64,000 bases of DNA, taken from NCBI GenBank assembly GCA_029269725.1, contig JARJHS010000011.1:1-64000 (forward strand). Direction: 5' to 3'. The translations under genes were made by a program, and so were the position numbers. The notes beneath the pieces are model-generated. The model worked only from the letters and a program-made list of their open reading frames with translations. It did not search any database and was not told the DNA's origin. Shown here piece by piece: positions 63,861 through 64,000 of this stretch. Position 1 is the first letter of the stretch; each line of letters begins with the position of its first letter. The stretch is from Pollutibacter soli (GTDB taxonomy: Bacteria > Bacteroidota > Bacteroidia > Chitinophagales > Chitinophagaceae).

Positions 63861-64000
63861 CTACTTAACTGAATTTCGCTTCGCCATAAATTTCTCATAA
63901 GCTTCTTTTCCATCGAAACAGTTGGCGCCGCGTTCTGTTATGAAATTTTCCCTAAGCCAGACATGTAACTGGTTTGTAATTTTTTCGAACTGATCAGACT
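63861..64000 (-). CDS. Partial gene, C-terminal end only
   Basis: A minus-strand frame enters from beyond the right edge and ends with TAG at 63861. The visible end reads QLHVWLRENFITERGANC and FDGKEAYEKFMAKRNSVK. There are no internal stops over 46 codons. The family is not recognised and the start is outside the window. Confidence 0.5.
   Translation of the reverse strand, partial: SDQFEKITNQLHVWLRENFITERGANCFDGKEAYEKFMAKRNSVK

Noticed and set aside
1-64000. tRNA or rRNA genes
   Set aside because: No cloverleaf or conserved rRNA sequence was recognised on either strand by eye; a tRNAscan run would settle it.

Overview
The window looks like a chromosome segment of a Bacteroidota species, most likely from the Chitinophagaceae or a related soil or freshwater lineage. 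The evidence is the gene set: three large FtsX/MacB-type permeases ending in NPVKSLR-E, a DUF3857-transglutaminase protein, a TlpA-type thioredoxin, a Sde182/DUF1593 protein, a GxxExxY protein, a CcrA-like B1 metallo-beta-lactamase and a NUDIX-type regulator. Shine-Dalgarno sequences are weak throughout and base composition is moderately AT-rich. No rRNA, tRNA, CRISPR array, prophage or intact insertion sequence was seen.

Layout. 0-6.3 kb: a YiaA-like membrane protein, then a tightly overlapping six-gene stressosome-type operon (RsbR, RsbS, RsbT, an RsbT-like ATPase fused to a PP2C phosphatase, a PAS histidine kinase, a receiver protein), then a Crp-type regulator. 6.5-12.3 kb: a probable carbohydrate locus (SSS symporter, DUF1593 protein, acyl esterase, small secreted protein) diverging from a NUDIX-type regulator that has a clean operator palindrome in front of it. 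12.3-25.1 kb: DUF3857-transglutaminase protein, two tandem FtsX permeases, diheme cytochrome c, methyltransferase, secreted serine protease, pirin. 25-29 kb: decaying genes (frameshifted GxxExxY, 5'-truncated FG-GAP protein), a TlpA-like protein and an oddly arranged acyl-carrier protein. 29-45 kb: small enzymes (SanA-like, beta-lactamase-fold hydrolase, GNAT, lipases, GIY-YIG, ArsR plus SRPBCC, SUFU domain), a sulfatase, the B1 metallo-beta-lactamase, a PLD protein and a lipid-A-type ABC exporter. 45-56 kb: a secreted metalloprotease candidate, a lipoprotein, an orphan CdiI-type immunity gene, a THUMP methyltransferase, MazG, a DbpA-like helicase, an esterase and a PIG-L deacetylase. 56.7-64 kb: a seven-bladed lectin-like propeller fused to a zinc metallopeptidase, an NTF2-like protein and a third FtsX permease.

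The most distinctive feature of the DNA is its intergenic repeats. At least four families of long imperfect inverted repeats lie almost entirely between genes: a CACATAG/CTATGTG family, a CCGCAGATT/AATCTGCGG family, an ACACAGAGG/CTCTGTG family and short heptamer runs. Two of the families often sit between convergent genes. The CACATAG family is amplified into three tandem arrays, of five units of about 89 bp, ten of about 98 bp and five of about 149 bp. A decayed REP-associated tyrosine transposase (RAYT) fragment lies next to one copy. The window also contains several gene remnants: two FtsX permease 3' ends, one lipase 3' end and the FG-GAP gene.

The best candidates for a less-described system are the sigma-factor-less stressosome operon with three successive GHKL-type modules, the lectin-propeller metallopeptidase, and the amplified CACATAG elements with their transposase remnant.
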